A DNA stretch of 64,000 nucleotides, taken from Methanosarcina acetivorans C2A (GTDB lineage Archaea; Halobacteriota; Methanosarcinia; Methanosarcinales; Methanosarcinaceae). The number at the start of each line of letters is the position of its first letter. Positions within the stretch are counted from its first letter, which is position 1. The position numbers were made by a program, and so were the translations under genes. Below, piece after piece: positions 8,840 through 17,448 of the stretch. The stretch covers positions 5,084,001 through 5,148,000 of the forward strand of contig NC_003552.1 in assembly GCF_000007345.1 (NCBI RefSeq), in the 5' to 3' direction. The notes below the pieces were generated by a model, which made no database searches, was not told the origin of the DNA, and saw only the letters and a list, made by a program, of their open reading frames with translations.

Positions 8840-9724
8840 TCAATCTTCAAGTAAGTATTTTTTTACCCCTTTCCAGAGAAATCCCTTCGCCAGATCCTCT
8901 ACCGGAAACGGTCGGATTCCTTCCATTCTCTTTTCGATTTCCTTGAGATCATACCCCTCCTTCAGGATGATGAATTTGAATGCCCCTGCACTAAGGGCTT
9001 TCCCGGGACAGCCGTAAATACACTTTAAGCATAGAAAACAATCCATTCCAAAGACCGGTTTTCCTTCCAATATGCTGATGTTGTTTGCAGGGCATTTTTT
9101 TTCACACCAGCCGCAGCCACTGCAGTTCTCATTTACCTGAATTCTTTCCCCAAAGAATTTGGTCCCTTTTTTTTCCAGCTCCCCAAACATGGAGAATATG
9201 CGGTCTATGAACTTAGGCCCGGTTCTGCACACAACACCTGCTAGCAGGTCATCAGCTATACGCTCAACCTTTGAAGGCAGGATACCAAGCAGCCGGATAG
9301 CCAGCATATCATCGGTTTTCACCACCCAGTTTGAAGGCATAACTATCATCTTTTCATAAACAACCCGGTAGTTCTTTTTCTCCAGTTTGCGTATAGAGCT
9401 TACTCGGCAAGCTGTGTTGGGGGTTATATCCCCACCTCCAGAAACGGATATTACAGCCACTGGAACGATTTCATTGTTATCAGAAAGGCTGTCAATCCAC
9501 TGATATACAACCCCAGGAGCATTGAAAGCATGTACAGCGAATAATAGTACCAGAAGGTCCTCTTTATCTCCGAAGGGGAGATTTCCGGCCCTTATCTCGG
9601 ACCTGATAACAGATACCCCACGCCTCTCCAGTTCCTTCTGGAGAGTATCGGCAACCCGAGCTGTGCTTCCGGTTCCGGAAAAGTAGGCTATTTTGACTTT
9701 ACGGATTTTTCGCGACATTTCCAT
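8840..9724 (-). CDS. EFR1-type flavodoxin/ferredoxin fusion protein
   Basis: A 294-aa electron carrier. Residues 10-160 form a flavodoxin-like domain with the FMN phosphate loop FSGTGST near residue 15. The C-terminal third has two 4Fe-4S motifs, C-S-G-C-G-W-C-E-K-K-C-P and C-F-L-C-L-K-C-I-Y-G-C-P, near residues 198-243. Such EFR1 proteins are predicted oxidoreductases; partners are unknown. AAGGA upstream supports the ATG at 9724. It lies downstream of the DUF1699 paralogue on the same strand, separated by a strong hairpin. Confidence 0.8.
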   Translation of the reverse strand: MEMSRKIRKVKIAYFSGTGSTARVADTLQKELERRGVSVIRSEIRAGNLPFGDKEDLLVLLFAVHAFNAPGVVYQWIDSLSDNNEIVPVAVISVSGGGDITPNTACRVSSIRKLEKKNYRVVYEKMIVMPSNWVVKTDDMLAIRLLGILPSKVERIADDLLAGVVCRTGPKFIDRIFSMFGELEKKGTKFFGERIQVNENCSGCGWCEKKCPANNISILEGKPVFGMDCFLCLKCIYGCPGKALSAGAFKFIILKEGYDLKEIEKRMEGIRPFPVEDLAKGFLWKGVKKYLLED

Positions 9725-9861
9725 GATGGAGTTCCTTGAACGTGAGAAAGGAAGGCAATTTACCTGTAATTTATAGAACTGGTTTCAGAAATATAAATCT
9801 TCATGAAGGAAGGTTTGAAGAAGTATTCTGCAAGTAATATCAAAAAAGCCATAAAAGAATG

Positions 9862-9931
9862 AAAGTCTAACAAGACTTAAGTTGGAGATTAGATCACGAT
9901 AGATCTACCCGTTTAATCCGATCTAATCTCC
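9862..9931 (-). terminator. Two stem-loops between DUF1699 and EFR1 genes
   Basis: A 12-bp perfect stem is formed by GGAGATTAGATC (9884-9895) and GATCTAATCTCC (9920-9931) around a 24-base loop. A smaller hairpin, AAGTCT-AACA-AGACTT, precedes it at about 9863-9878. Being between two minus-strand genes, it may be a terminator, processing site or structured leader of the EFR1 gene. Confidence 0.5.
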
Positions 9932-9969
9932 AGTAAAACACCTACCAATATGCTTTATCCTGCTCGAAT

Positions 9970-10377
9970 TCAAGCAGGAGTTTCCTTTGTCAGGAGATAA
10001 GCGACCATTCCAGGATTCAGCTTGCTTTCTCGTGAAACCTTTCTCTCAATCTCCTCAGCGGACTTGCCTTCGCTTTTCAATTCCTTAATCTTTTCAATCG
10101 CTGAAGACGGAATTGCGTAATATTCGTTTATATCTTTCCTGTGTCCCCAGACGTCTCCTTCGAGAAGCTGGATGTGCTGCATCTGCAGGAACATCTCTAT
10201 AGATCTTGAAACAGTAGCTATATAAGATTTAGGTAGCTGAATGACCTCAATCTTCGGACATGTTTCAACCAATCCAAAGATGTCCTTATTCGAAGGTCTG
10301 AATGCCAGGTGAACAAGACGCTCATTCGGATTAAGTGTAAATATTTCTTCTCTGGAACTGACTACTCTTAGCCTCGT
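9970..10377 (-). CDS. DUF1699 family protein (paralogue), probable ACG start
   Basis: Paralogue of the protein at 7455, very similar along its whole length. Aligning the two places the start on an ACG codon at 10377-10375, six bases after GGGGGAG (10390-10384), exactly where the paralogue has TTG after GGGAGG. The frame is open further upstream, with a GTG at 10392 that would overlap the ribosome binding site and an ATG at 10431 lacking one. So either the gene uses a near-cognate ACG or starts upstream with 18 extra residues. Function unknown. Confidence 0.65.
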   Translation of the reverse strand, partial: TRLRVVSSREEIFTLNPNERLVHLAFRPSNKDIFGLVETCPKIEVIQLPKSYIATVSRSIEMFLQMQHIQLLEGDVWGHRKDINEYYAIPSSAIEKIKELKSEGKSAEEIERKVSRESKLNPGMVAYLLTKETPA

Positions 10378-10431
10378 GTTTTTCTCCCCCACTGTATAGT
10401 TCTTTTTTGATTGTATGTTGATATAAAACAA

Positions 10432-10803
10432 GGTTTACTTATTATAAAAAGTTATCCCATTGGACTAATATTATTTAGATAGTATTCAGACAATATCAGT
10501 GTATCAAGCTTATAGGAAAGACCCAAAAAAGCTAAAAAAAGAGTGGAGAAGGTATATACAAACCGGTTCTTTAAATTTTACTTCAAATTTTGCCGTTTTT
10601 CATACTATAATTTTTTTTAAAAAATTAATAAAATTATTTTTGCCTTTAATATCTTTTAGTTTCAGAATTAAATGAGACCCTCCTCAAGTAAAAGAAAAAT
10701 TTGATGCAGGGTCAGTTCCTGAAAAAAAGAAATGATAAATGAGTTAAACTCGGATATAATGAGCTTATTTCACAGTTTTTAGATCCAAAAGAAAATTTTA
10801 GAC
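10432..10803. other. Intergenic region
   Basis: A+T-rich 370 bases carrying the upstream region of the DUF1699 paralogue and the 3' flank of the DHH phosphoesterase. Nothing else recognised. Confidence 0.4.
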
Positions 10804-11697
10804 CTAACAAAAAAGCAGACGTGGAAAATCCATATTCTTTTTTTGGAACCCTGCAGCGTTCCTGTGCCCCCCACCTCCGTATTGCTGAGCAATTTCGGCA
10901 CAATCGGGGGAATCAGGATTTCCCGAATCTGACCTCAGACTGAATACCACCATATCTTCCACAGCCTGCCACATGATAGCAATATCATATTCAGGCTTCC
11001 TGTAGACGAATTCTCCAAGCTCGGAGATACTTCCGGTAGTGTTCACAAGCCTGGCTCTCCAGTTATGGAAAGTGCAATCTACCCCGCGTTCGAATGCTTT
11101 CTGAAGCTTGTAATTTTGAGATTCCAGGAGCAATTCACCGAGAGATATCATTTTATTTACAGTATCCTTGCATTCGGGCCCAGAACCAAGAAGCACTTCC
11201 CATGCCGGATCCTCAGGAGTTTTTACCATCAGACTGAAGCCAGCGCTAAAAGCTCGGGTCTCATCGTATTCAAACCTCCACATATCTTTGTCCCCGATAT
11301 AGGCAACAGCTGCAGGAGGTGAGAGAGTTTCGGGATGCGCGTACTCCCAAGTAAGTACACAGGCTGCTTTTTCAATAGACCTGATTCCCGGAATATTGCT
11401 CGAATTCCAGAGCTCAGGAAATTTCTCGATGGCAGTTTTGTGATGATCTATCCATGTCAGTTTAGGCCCGCAAACCTTTACGAATTCATCCATTTTATCG
11501 CTTGTAAAATCAAGAAGCCACACTTTCTCAGCTGCCCCTATTTCCTCTTTATTCCAGGATTCCTTGCCGTAATTTATAGCAACAAACTTTATGGCAAATT
11601 CATTTCGGTCATAGCAATTTCCAGCAACAGCGGCTGCACAGTATCCGTCATTATCATCGTGATAATAAATTAAAATCGTGCGTTTATTATCTGTCAT
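10804..11697 (-). CDS. DHH/DHHA1 family phosphoesterase
   Basis: A 297-aa enzyme with the DHH motif (W-I-D-H-H-K near residue 88), an N-terminal metal-binding YHDDNDGY near residue 13, and the C-terminal DHHA1 signature GGGGHRNAAGF near residue 275. These are the marks of nanoRNase/oligoribonuclease-like or cyclic-dinucleotide phosphodiesterases; the exact substrate cannot be read from sequence. No membrane span. GGGAGG lies ahead of the ATG at 11697. It stands alone, divergent from 12138. Confidence 0.8.
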   Translation of the reverse strand: MTDNKRTILIYYHDDNDGYCAAAVAGNCYDRNEFAIKFVAINYGKESWNKEEIGAAEKVWLLDFTSDKMDEFVKVCGPKLTWIDHHKTAIEKFPELWNSSNIPGIRSIEKAACVLTWEYAHPETLSPPAAVAYIGDKDMWRFEYDETRAFSAGFSLMVKTPEDPAWEVLLGSGPECKDTVNKMISLGELLLESQNYKLQKAFERGVDCTFHNWRARLVNTTGSISELGEFVYRKPEYDIAIMWQAVEDMVVFSLRSDSGNPDSPDCAEIAQQYGGGGHRNAAGFQKKNMDFPRLLFC

Positions 11698-12137
11698 TTC
11701 CTGTCCTCCCTTACTCTATAGGATATCCTGTGAATAAAACAGTCGTCCAAAACTACCTTCAAGAAAAACCCGCAACCTCATCTTTATCAGGGACTTGCTA
11801 TGCTCCAGAACCTCAAATAAGTGGTTTTTCTAGCAAATCACAGGACTTAATGTTTAAACCTTCTTTCTTCAATACTCAAACCTTCTTAAAAAATTTTTGT
11901 GCAAAATTTCTGAGGGTGAAAAGGAAAAATCTGGTTTGGAAAAATCTGGATGGAAAATACTGAATCAAGTGACAACAGATTAAAATAACAATATTTTTAA
12001 ATATCTTTTTTTATATAAATATAATAGGAGCCTAAAAGGGGGGAACGAAACGAAGTAAAAAACGGGGAAATACCAAAAACCTCTTGCAGGCTTGATACCG
12101 GATTTTATGAAAAATTCTCTGGAATAGAGGTAACATA
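11698..12137. other. Divergent intergenic region
   Basis: About 440 bases between divergently transcribed genes, so it should hold both promoters. Open frames here have no convincing start signals. A TATA-like run lies near 11995-12025, upstream of the zinc protein. Confidence 0.4.
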
Positions 12138-12503
12138 ATGAAGGGAAACGACAAAACAAAGGAATTTTGCAATATCTGTAGTCGGGAATTGCTGGAAGAT
12201 GTGCTGGTCGTTGACACCAGCCAGGATATGAAACCAATAAAATTCAAGGACGTTCACGGGGACAAGTCCGATCTGATATGCATCGAATGTGCAGCTGATT
12301 CGATTGAGAATCCACCCTTCTTATGTTCGAGATGCGGGCAGCCAGTCGAATTAGGAGAGCACTTCTATATATTGAAAGTAGGAACCACAAAACCAGGGGG
12401 TCCGAGGGTGGATTCTGAAGAAAAATGCACTGAAGATAGATACATCTGCATCAGGTGTTATGATGAGTTCATGAACCTTGAAGAGGAAATAGAAAGAGAC
12501 TAA
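12138..12503 (+). CDS. Small cysteine-rich, probably zinc-binding protein
   Basis: A 121-aa hydrophilic protein with four C-x2-C pairs: C-N-I-C (11-14), C-I-E-C (about 50-53), C-S-R-C (about 63-66) and C-I-R-C near 107-110, consistent with two zinc sites. GAGGTAAC precedes the ATG at 12138. I do not recognise a named family. Its role could be nucleic-acid or protein binding; this is inference only. Confidence 0.65.
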   Translation: MKGNDKTKEFCNICSRELLEDVLVVDTSQDMKPIKFKDVHGDKSDLICIECAADSIENPPFLCSRCGQPVELGEHFYILKVGTTKPGGPRVDSEEKCTEDRYICIRCYDEFMNLEEEIERD

Positions 12504-12674
12504 ATGAAAAGCCGTGTCTCTAAACATTGTTCTCTCCTCTGCTTTTAATTGATCCTTTTGAAGAAATCAGGAGTCAAATGCCCGAGATGCCCTAGACATA
12601 TGGAAAAAAAACAGAACTGATATTTCAGTTCTGTTCTAATTTCTCTTATTTTCTGGATATTTGCTTTTATTTTC

Positions 12675-12805
12675 TGAGCTCATCCCAAAACCAATTTTAT
12701 TTTCACATCACTAACAGTTTTAGAACTATTTTCATGCTTGGAAACTCGATTGATCATCTGGATTTGATAATCCAAAGGTGCAATTTTGAGTTTTGTGATC
12801 AGCTC
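12675..12805. mobile_element. MITE-like element, copy 1 (131 bp)
   Basis: Bounded by a 17-base inverted repeat: TGAGCTCATCCCAAAAC on the left and its imperfect complement (15 of 17) on the right. The first 36 bases are about 90% identical to the start of a second element at 18846-18935, and the right ends also match. No coding capacity. No clear target duplication was seen. Confidence 0.6.
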
Positions 12806-13074
12806 ACATATATATCTGTTTTTAGACTGGGTGTTTGTCAGGAAGTGATTTTTAAAATTATTTTACTGGATAATTTTATCAATAGCGGATAAAGAATTAA
12901 CTTATACTATGGGCTTTTAGGGGGCTTGCCTGAGAGCATTTTATGTCAATTCTTTTGGACAAAGGATCAGATAAATAAAGATTTAATGGGAGTATTGACG
13001 CCTGCTTTGAAACAGGGTTGAGAAAGCTGTTTTTAAGTAAGGTTGGGGAGGTATGACTGTTTTTAACCTTACGG

Positions 13075-13210
13075 ATGGAACGAACTAAAAATCCAGATGC
13101 GAAAACTAATCGCTGCATTGGAGAACTCCAATCAAGATTTGCGTGCCGAAAATATGACACTAAACCTTGCCGGAATTAAGAACCTATCCGAAAGTTGTTG
13201 CCTGCTGTAA
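13075..13210 (+). pseudogene. Decayed N-terminal fragment, possibly of a transposase
   Basis: Starts ATG 13075 (M-E-R-T-K-N-P-D-A) and shifts frame within an A run at about 13101-13104 to continue as R-K-L-I-A-A-L-E-N-S-N-Q-D-L-R-A-E-N, a short coiled-coil-like stretch, before a stop at 13208-13210. The leucine-spaced helix followed by nothing resembles the beginning of some transposases, but the family is not certain. Confidence 0.35.
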
Positions 13211-13309
13211 CTTTTACAATATGCAATATGCAAAACCGAAGCGGATACTCTGATATTATAGACCTATTGTAACTTTTCAACACGCATTTTGACTTTTCGG
13301 ATAGGCTCT
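13180..13309. repeat. Inverted-repeat element (about 130 bp)
   Basis: ACCTATCCGAAAG at 13182-13194 is mirrored by CTTTTCGGATAGGC at 13293-13306. Internal TGTAACTTTT phrases occur twice. It overlaps the end of the decayed fragment at 13075 and sits 70 bases before fmdF. Probably an insertion-sequence relic or MITE of a different family from the 12675 element. Confidence 0.5.
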
Positions 13310-13379
13310 AAGTGCAAAATGACCGAAGGGGAACTGCTGTGCGGCGGATGCACAGTATAACGTAAAGGGGGTAAGCAAA

Positions 13380-14420
13380 ATGCAAGATGATATGCGATTG
13401 CCTGTCTTTGCAGAAAAAAAAGACAGACAGCTGATTTATAAGCCTGAAAGATGCATTGGTTGCGGGACCTGTGTACAGGCATGCCCTAAAGGTATCCTGG
13501 CAGTGGGGGCTGTGGGAGCTGTGGTAAGAGGGTTATTGGATGCGAATTTTCTGGAAATGAAGGAACGTGAAGAATGTATTGCCTGTGGTATTTGTGCGAG
13601 AGTCTGTCCCACCGGGGCTCTTGAGTTGAGACAGGAAGGAAAAACCCTCAATGACAGATCCTATATTTTTGAAGCTATGAAACCAACAACAGTAAACGAA
13701 AGATGCGTTCACTGCGGGCTTTGCGAAGATATCTGCCCTCAGGGCTGTATTGAGGTAACCAGGGAGATTTCACCCGACGGAAAGCTGAAGCTTGTCGGAA
13801 AAACCGATATCGATACAGAGTGCTGCGTCCACTGCGGCTGGTGTGCTGCTGTCTGTCCTGTTAACGCCATTGTTGTGGAAAAGCCCTTTGAAGGACGCTG
13901 GACCGGGAGCGAGGATACCTGCCAGACCTGTCACACCTGTGTGGAAACTTGTCCTACAAATGCCATTTTCAATAAAAAAGCCAAACCCGGAGAAAAAGTC
14001 GAAAAGATCAGTCACCGCCCTGATGCATGTATTTACTGTGGAGCCTGTGCGGTTTCCTGTCCTGTAAATGCTATTGATGTCAGAAAAACTGCAATTCTGC
14101 CGGATGTGGAGAAAAAGAGTGTTCTTGAGAAAAAGCTGCTTGAAGCCCCTGTTCCTGAGGCTCTGCTCCGCACTCGCCTTGAAACGGATGAGTATGCGTG
14201 CCTGGGCTGTGGAAACTGTGTGATTGTCTGCCCTGTAAATGCCCTTTATAGCCGTGAACTTGCTTCTGGGTACCTGAACGATATGGACGAAAAAGCTCTC
14301 CTTGAGGTTAAGAACGGCATAATTTCGGTCGTAAACCAGGACGTGTGCGGAGCAGATGGAGCCTGCGCCATGATCTGTCCCGTTAATGCTATCTGGCTTG
14401 TGAAAAGAGAGGTGAAATAA
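13380..14420 (+). CDS. fmdF: Formylmethanofuran dehydrogenase polyferredoxin subunit F
   Basis: A 346-aa polyferredoxin that passes electrons to the formylmethanofuran dehydrogenase catalytic core. Eight ferredoxin motifs follow one another: seven are full C-x2-C-x2-C-x3-C-P and the last, near residue 325, reads C-G-A-D-G-A-C-A-M-I-C-P, with Asp in place of the second Cys. Eight cluster sites agree with known FwdF/FmdF. A GGGGGT stretch just upstream supports the ATG at 13380. It abuts fmdA (TAA then ATG with no gap), marking the first gene of the operon visible here; fmdE is not upstream. Confidence 0.9.
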   Translation: MQDDMRLPVFAEKKDRQLIYKPERCIGCGTCVQACPKGILAVGAVGAVVRGLLDANFLEMKEREECIACGICARVCPTGALELRQEGKTLNDRSYIFEAMKPTTVNERCVHCGLCEDICPQGCIEVTREISPDGKLKLVGKTDIDTECCVHCGWCAAVCPVNAIVVEKPFEGRWTGSEDTCQTCHTCVETCPTNAIFNKKAKPGEKVEKISHRPDACIYCGACAVSCPVNAIDVRKTAILPDVEKKSVLEKKLLEAPVPEALLRTRLETDEYACLGCGNCVIVCPVNALYSRELASGYLNDMDEKALLEVKNGIISVVNQDVCGADGACAMICPVNAIWLVKREVK

Positions 14421-16175
14421 ATGGCAGGAACAATTACAATCAAGAACGGATACGTCTTTGACCCTCTCAATGAAATTAATGGGGAAATTATGGATATTTT
14501 CATCAGAGACGGAAAAGTTGTAAAAGAGCTTTCTGCAGCCGAAATTAAAGAATCAAAGATTATTGATGCTTCCGGTATGACGGTAATGCCTGGAGGCGTT
14601 GATTCTCATTCTCACGTTGCAGGCCCAAAGGTCAATACCGGAAGGATGATGCGCCCTGAAGATCACTATAAAGCAAACCTTAAGAAGACTTCACTAACTC
14701 ATTCAGGTTCAGGTTACACTGTTCCTTCCGTTTACAAACAGGGGTATGATTATGCAGCAATGGGTTACACAACAGTATTTGAACCTGCAATTCCTCCTCT
14801 TGAAGCTCGCCACGCTCATGAAGAGATGTGTGCAACTCCACTCCTTGATATGGGAGGATATCTGGTACTGGGAAACAACTTCTTTTTGATGCACTATCTC
14901 AGAGACGGAGATCTTGAAAGAGCTGCTGCTTATGTGGCCTGGATGATGAAAACTCATAAAACTTATGGAATCAAATGCGTCAACCCTGCAGGAGTAGAAA
15001 ACTGGGGATGGGGTAAAAATGTAGGTTCTCTTGACGAAGCCAACATCCACTTCGAAATTACTCCGCGGGAAGTGATAAAGGGACTTGCCGAGGTCAACGA
15101 ACGCCTCGGTATGCCAGTACCTATCCATCTGCATGCAAACAACCTGGGGCACCCCGGCTGCTATACAATTACGAAAGATTCTCTCAAAATTCCCGATGGC
15201 GTAAAGACCAGGCAAAATATGGACGTGGAATGGGCAGAAACAAAAATGGATCCCTCAAGGGACCGTTCCATATATCTTGCCCACCTGATGTTCAACAGTT
15301 TTGGGGGCACCACATGGGCAGATTTCGAATCCAAAGTTAAGGATATTGCGGGATATATCAACAACAAGGATCACGTAGTAATCGACAGTGGGTGCACTCC
15401 TTTCGGAGAAGCCACGTCTATGACCGGAGACGGGCCTGCCATTCACGATCTTTACGTACTTACAGGAAACAAGTGGTCGAATACCGACGTTGAGATGGAG
15501 TGCGGGTCAGGTGTCATTCCCTTTACCTATCTCAAGTCCAATCCCGTACACAGCGTGCAGTGGGCAATGGGTCTTGAATGTCTTTTACTTATCAATGATC
15601 CCTGGAAGACGATCATGACCACGGACAGCCCCAACGGTGGACCGTTTACGAAATATCCTGAGGTAATGACCTGGATAATGTCCGAGGCTTTCAGGAAGCA
15701 GACCTTCGGTGAATGCCACAAGTGGGCAAATGACAGGAGTGCACTCGGAGGCGTAAACCGTGAGCTTTCCCTCTACGACCTTGCGATCCTGACCAGGGCC
15801 AATCCTGCCAAGACAATTGGCATGGCTCACAGAAAAGGCTCTCTCGGAGAGGGCGCAGACGGAGATGTTACAGTCTACAACTTAAACCCTCAGCAGCTTG
15901 ACCCGAACAACTACGAAGCCCTCCTCAGGACTTTCAGAAAGGCAGAATACACTGTAAAGGGAGGAGAAATTGTGGCGGTTAAAGGAGAGATTGTTTCCCT
16001 GCCTGAGAAGCGGACTTACTATTCCGAAGTGCACGTAGAAAATGAGCGGGAAAAGGAGATGCTGGCTGACGTGAAGGAATGGTTCAGGTACTACACTCTG
16101 GGCTTTGCCAACTACCCGACTCCAGAGAAATACCTGGCAAACCCGACTCCCATACAGGTAAACGGTGAGAGGTGA
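14421..16175 (+). CDS. fmdA: Formylmethanofuran dehydrogenase subunit A
   Basis: A 584-aa amidohydrolase-superfamily subunit that interconverts formate and formylmethanofuran at a dinuclear metal site in the first step of CO2 reduction (last step of methyl oxidation). Metal-binding H63-x-H65 occurs in GGVDSHSH; further His/Asp ligands lie in I-H-L-H-A-N-N near residue 234 and T-T-D-S-P-N-G near 397. Length fits the family. Starts one base after fmdF ends and is followed by fmdC after four bases, so translation is likely coupled. Confidence 0.93.
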   Translation: MAGTITIKNGYVFDPLNEINGEIMDIFIRDGKVVKELSAAEIKESKIIDASGMTVMPGGVDSHSHVAGPKVNTGRMMRPEDHYKANLKKTSLTHSGSGYTVPSVYKQGYDYAAMGYTTVFEPAIPPLEARHAHEEMCATPLLDMGGYLVLGNNFFLMHYLRDGDLERAAAYVAWMMKTHKTYGIKCVNPAGVENWGWGKNVGSLDEANIHFEITPREVIKGLAEVNERLGMPVPIHLHANNLGHPGCYTITKDSLKIPDGVKTRQNMDVEWAETKMDPSRDRSIYLAHLMFNSFGGTTWADFESKVKDIAGYINNKDHVVIDSGCTPFGEATSMTGDGPAIHDLYVLTGNKWSNTDVEMECGSGVIPFTYLKSNPVHSVQWAMGLECLLLINDPWKTIMTTDSPNGGPFTKYPEVMTWIMSEAFRKQTFGECHKWANDRSALGGVNRELSLYDLAILTRANPAKTIGMAHRKGSLGEGADGDVTVYNLNPQQLDPNNYEALLRTFRKAEYTVKGGEIVAVKGEIVSLPEKRTYYSEVHVENEREKEMLADVKEWFRYYTLGFANYPTPEKYLANPTPIQVNGER

Positions 16176-16179
16176 AGGC

Positions 16180-17046
16180 ATGACAGAGGGAGTACTTATT
16201 AATAAAATGACCGAAACCGGAAAAAGTGCCGGAGAAATGGAAGAAGTAACGCTTATTCCTAATAAAGCAATTGACATTAAACTGGAAGCAGACGTGATTA
16301 CTCCTGACTCCTTTGCAGGCAAAAGTGCAGAAGAAATAGGAATGCTTTCCGTCTGGCAGGGACCTACGACCTATCCTCTTTCCGATTTCTTTGAAGTAAC
16401 AGGCAATGCAGGCAGTTCTGCCGCCGAGACCCTGATCCGCATAAAAGGCGATGCAATGAGGATCAAAAGGATCGGAGAAGGCATGAGTGCAGGCAAAATT
16501 GAAATTGAGGGTTCTGCAGGTATGCATGTCGGGACCGGAATGAAAGGAGGCGAGATCGTCGTTTACGGAGATGCCGATTCCTGGGCTGGCATGGAAATGC
16601 TTGGCGGGCTCCTGCACATCAAGGGCAATGCCGGGGACCATGTGGGCTGTGCTTACAGAGGCAAGTGGCACGGCATGAAAGGCGGGTGCATAATTATCGA
16701 AGGGTCGGCCCGGCACCAGCTCGGAGGCGGCATGGACGGCGGCGAAATTCTTGTGGAAGGCAATGTTGAAGGCTTCTGCGGGATTCGCCAGAACGGCGGG
16801 CTCATTGTCGTAAAAGGCGGGGCTCTCCGCACAGTGGGAGTAGAAATGGCAGGCGGAACCATAGTTGTAGGGGGTAAAATTCAGCGCTTCTCCCCGGGTT
16901 TCGAATTTGTGTCCATGGAAAACAAAGTCACTTCGGGTGAGACTGAGATAATAGGCGAGTTCAAGAAGTTCACAGGGGACTATGCGATCAGCAAGAGGGC
17001 AAAAGGAGCTCTCTATGTGTCTGCAGACGCAAACCCGGAGCTCTGA
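16180..17046 (+). CDS. fmdC: Formylmethanofuran dehydrogenase subunit C
   Basis: Right-handed beta-helix subunit of 288 aa, related to the C-terminal domain of glutamate synthase. Repeats of the type G-x-x-M-x-G-G-x-I-x-V-x-G run from about residue 100 to 235. I place the start at ATG 16180, preceded by GGTGA (16171-16175), rather than the in-frame GTG at 16165 that overlaps the fmdA stop. It anchors subunits A and B in the enzyme. Operon member. Confidence 0.9.
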   Translation: MTEGVLINKMTETGKSAGEMEEVTLIPNKAIDIKLEADVITPDSFAGKSAEEIGMLSVWQGPTTYPLSDFFEVTGNAGSSAAETLIRIKGDAMRIKRIGEGMSAGKIEIEGSAGMHVGTGMKGGEIVVYGDADSWAGMEMLGGLLHIKGNAGDHVGCAYRGKWHGMKGGCIIIEGSARHQLGGGMDGGEILVEGNVEGFCGIRQNGGLIVVKGGALRTVGVEMAGGTIVVGGKIQRFSPGFEFVSMENKVTSGETEIIGEFKKFTGDYAISKRAKGALYVSADANPEL

Positions 17047-17056
17047 GGTGAGAGGC

Positions 17057-17446
17057 ATGGAAGTATTACTCATTACCGGAAGTACGATTGACGAAGGCAA
17101 GCTTGCCAAAGGCGGGGACAAGTTCACGGATGAGTACACCATGGAGTGTGCATCCTGCTGGATTTCTCCTGTGGATTTCGTGTCCCTATGTTCCCCTGAA
17201 AAAGTAAAAGTAACAAGCAGGGACGGGAAACATTCGATTGTTGTTTATGCGAAATGTACGGATTCGGTCCAGCCGGGACAGGTGTTCATGCCGAGGGCTA
17301 TCTGGTCGAACGTTATCATCGATCCCGACACCCTTTCTACGGGCTCTCCTCTCTATAAGGGCGCCCCTGTAACAATCGAGCCCACTGAAGAAGAGGTTCT
17401 CAGCGCCGAAGATGTAGTGTTGAAAGTTTATGTCGGAGGGCAATAA
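17057..17446 (+). CDS. fmdD: Formylmethanofuran dehydrogenase subunit D
   Basis: A 129-aa molybdopterin dinucleotide-binding domain protein (double-psi barrel), corresponding to the C-terminal domain of molybdopterin oxidoreductases and forming the cofactor site with subunit B. The ATG at 17057 follows GAGGTGAGAGG, whereas the frame extends further upstream into the end of fmdC. Typical features include MECASCWIS and F-M-P-R-A-I-W-S-N near residue 76. Fits the family length. Confidence 0.9.
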   Translation: MEVLLITGSTIDEGKLAKGGDKFTDEYTMECASCWISPVDFVSLCSPEKVKVTSRDGKHSIVVYAKCTDSVQPGQVFMPRAIWSNVIIDPDTLSTGSPLYKGAPVTIEPTEEEVLSAEDVVLKVYVGGQ

Positions 17447-17448
17447 AC

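Larger units (their letters stand above)
12504..13379. other. Intergenic region with two inverted-repeat elements and a transposase-like remnant
   Basis: About 870 bases upstream of the fmd operon. It contains the element at 12675-12805, a decayed coding fragment at 13075-13210 and the element at 13180-13309, all listed separately. The fmd promoter is not obvious; it may be immediately after the second element. Confidence 0.5.

Noticed and set aside
16084-17142. Long open frame (352 codons) on the minus strand across fmdC/fmdD
   Set aside because: Exactly antisense to well-supported fmd genes, without any protein resemblance; a codon-bias shadow.
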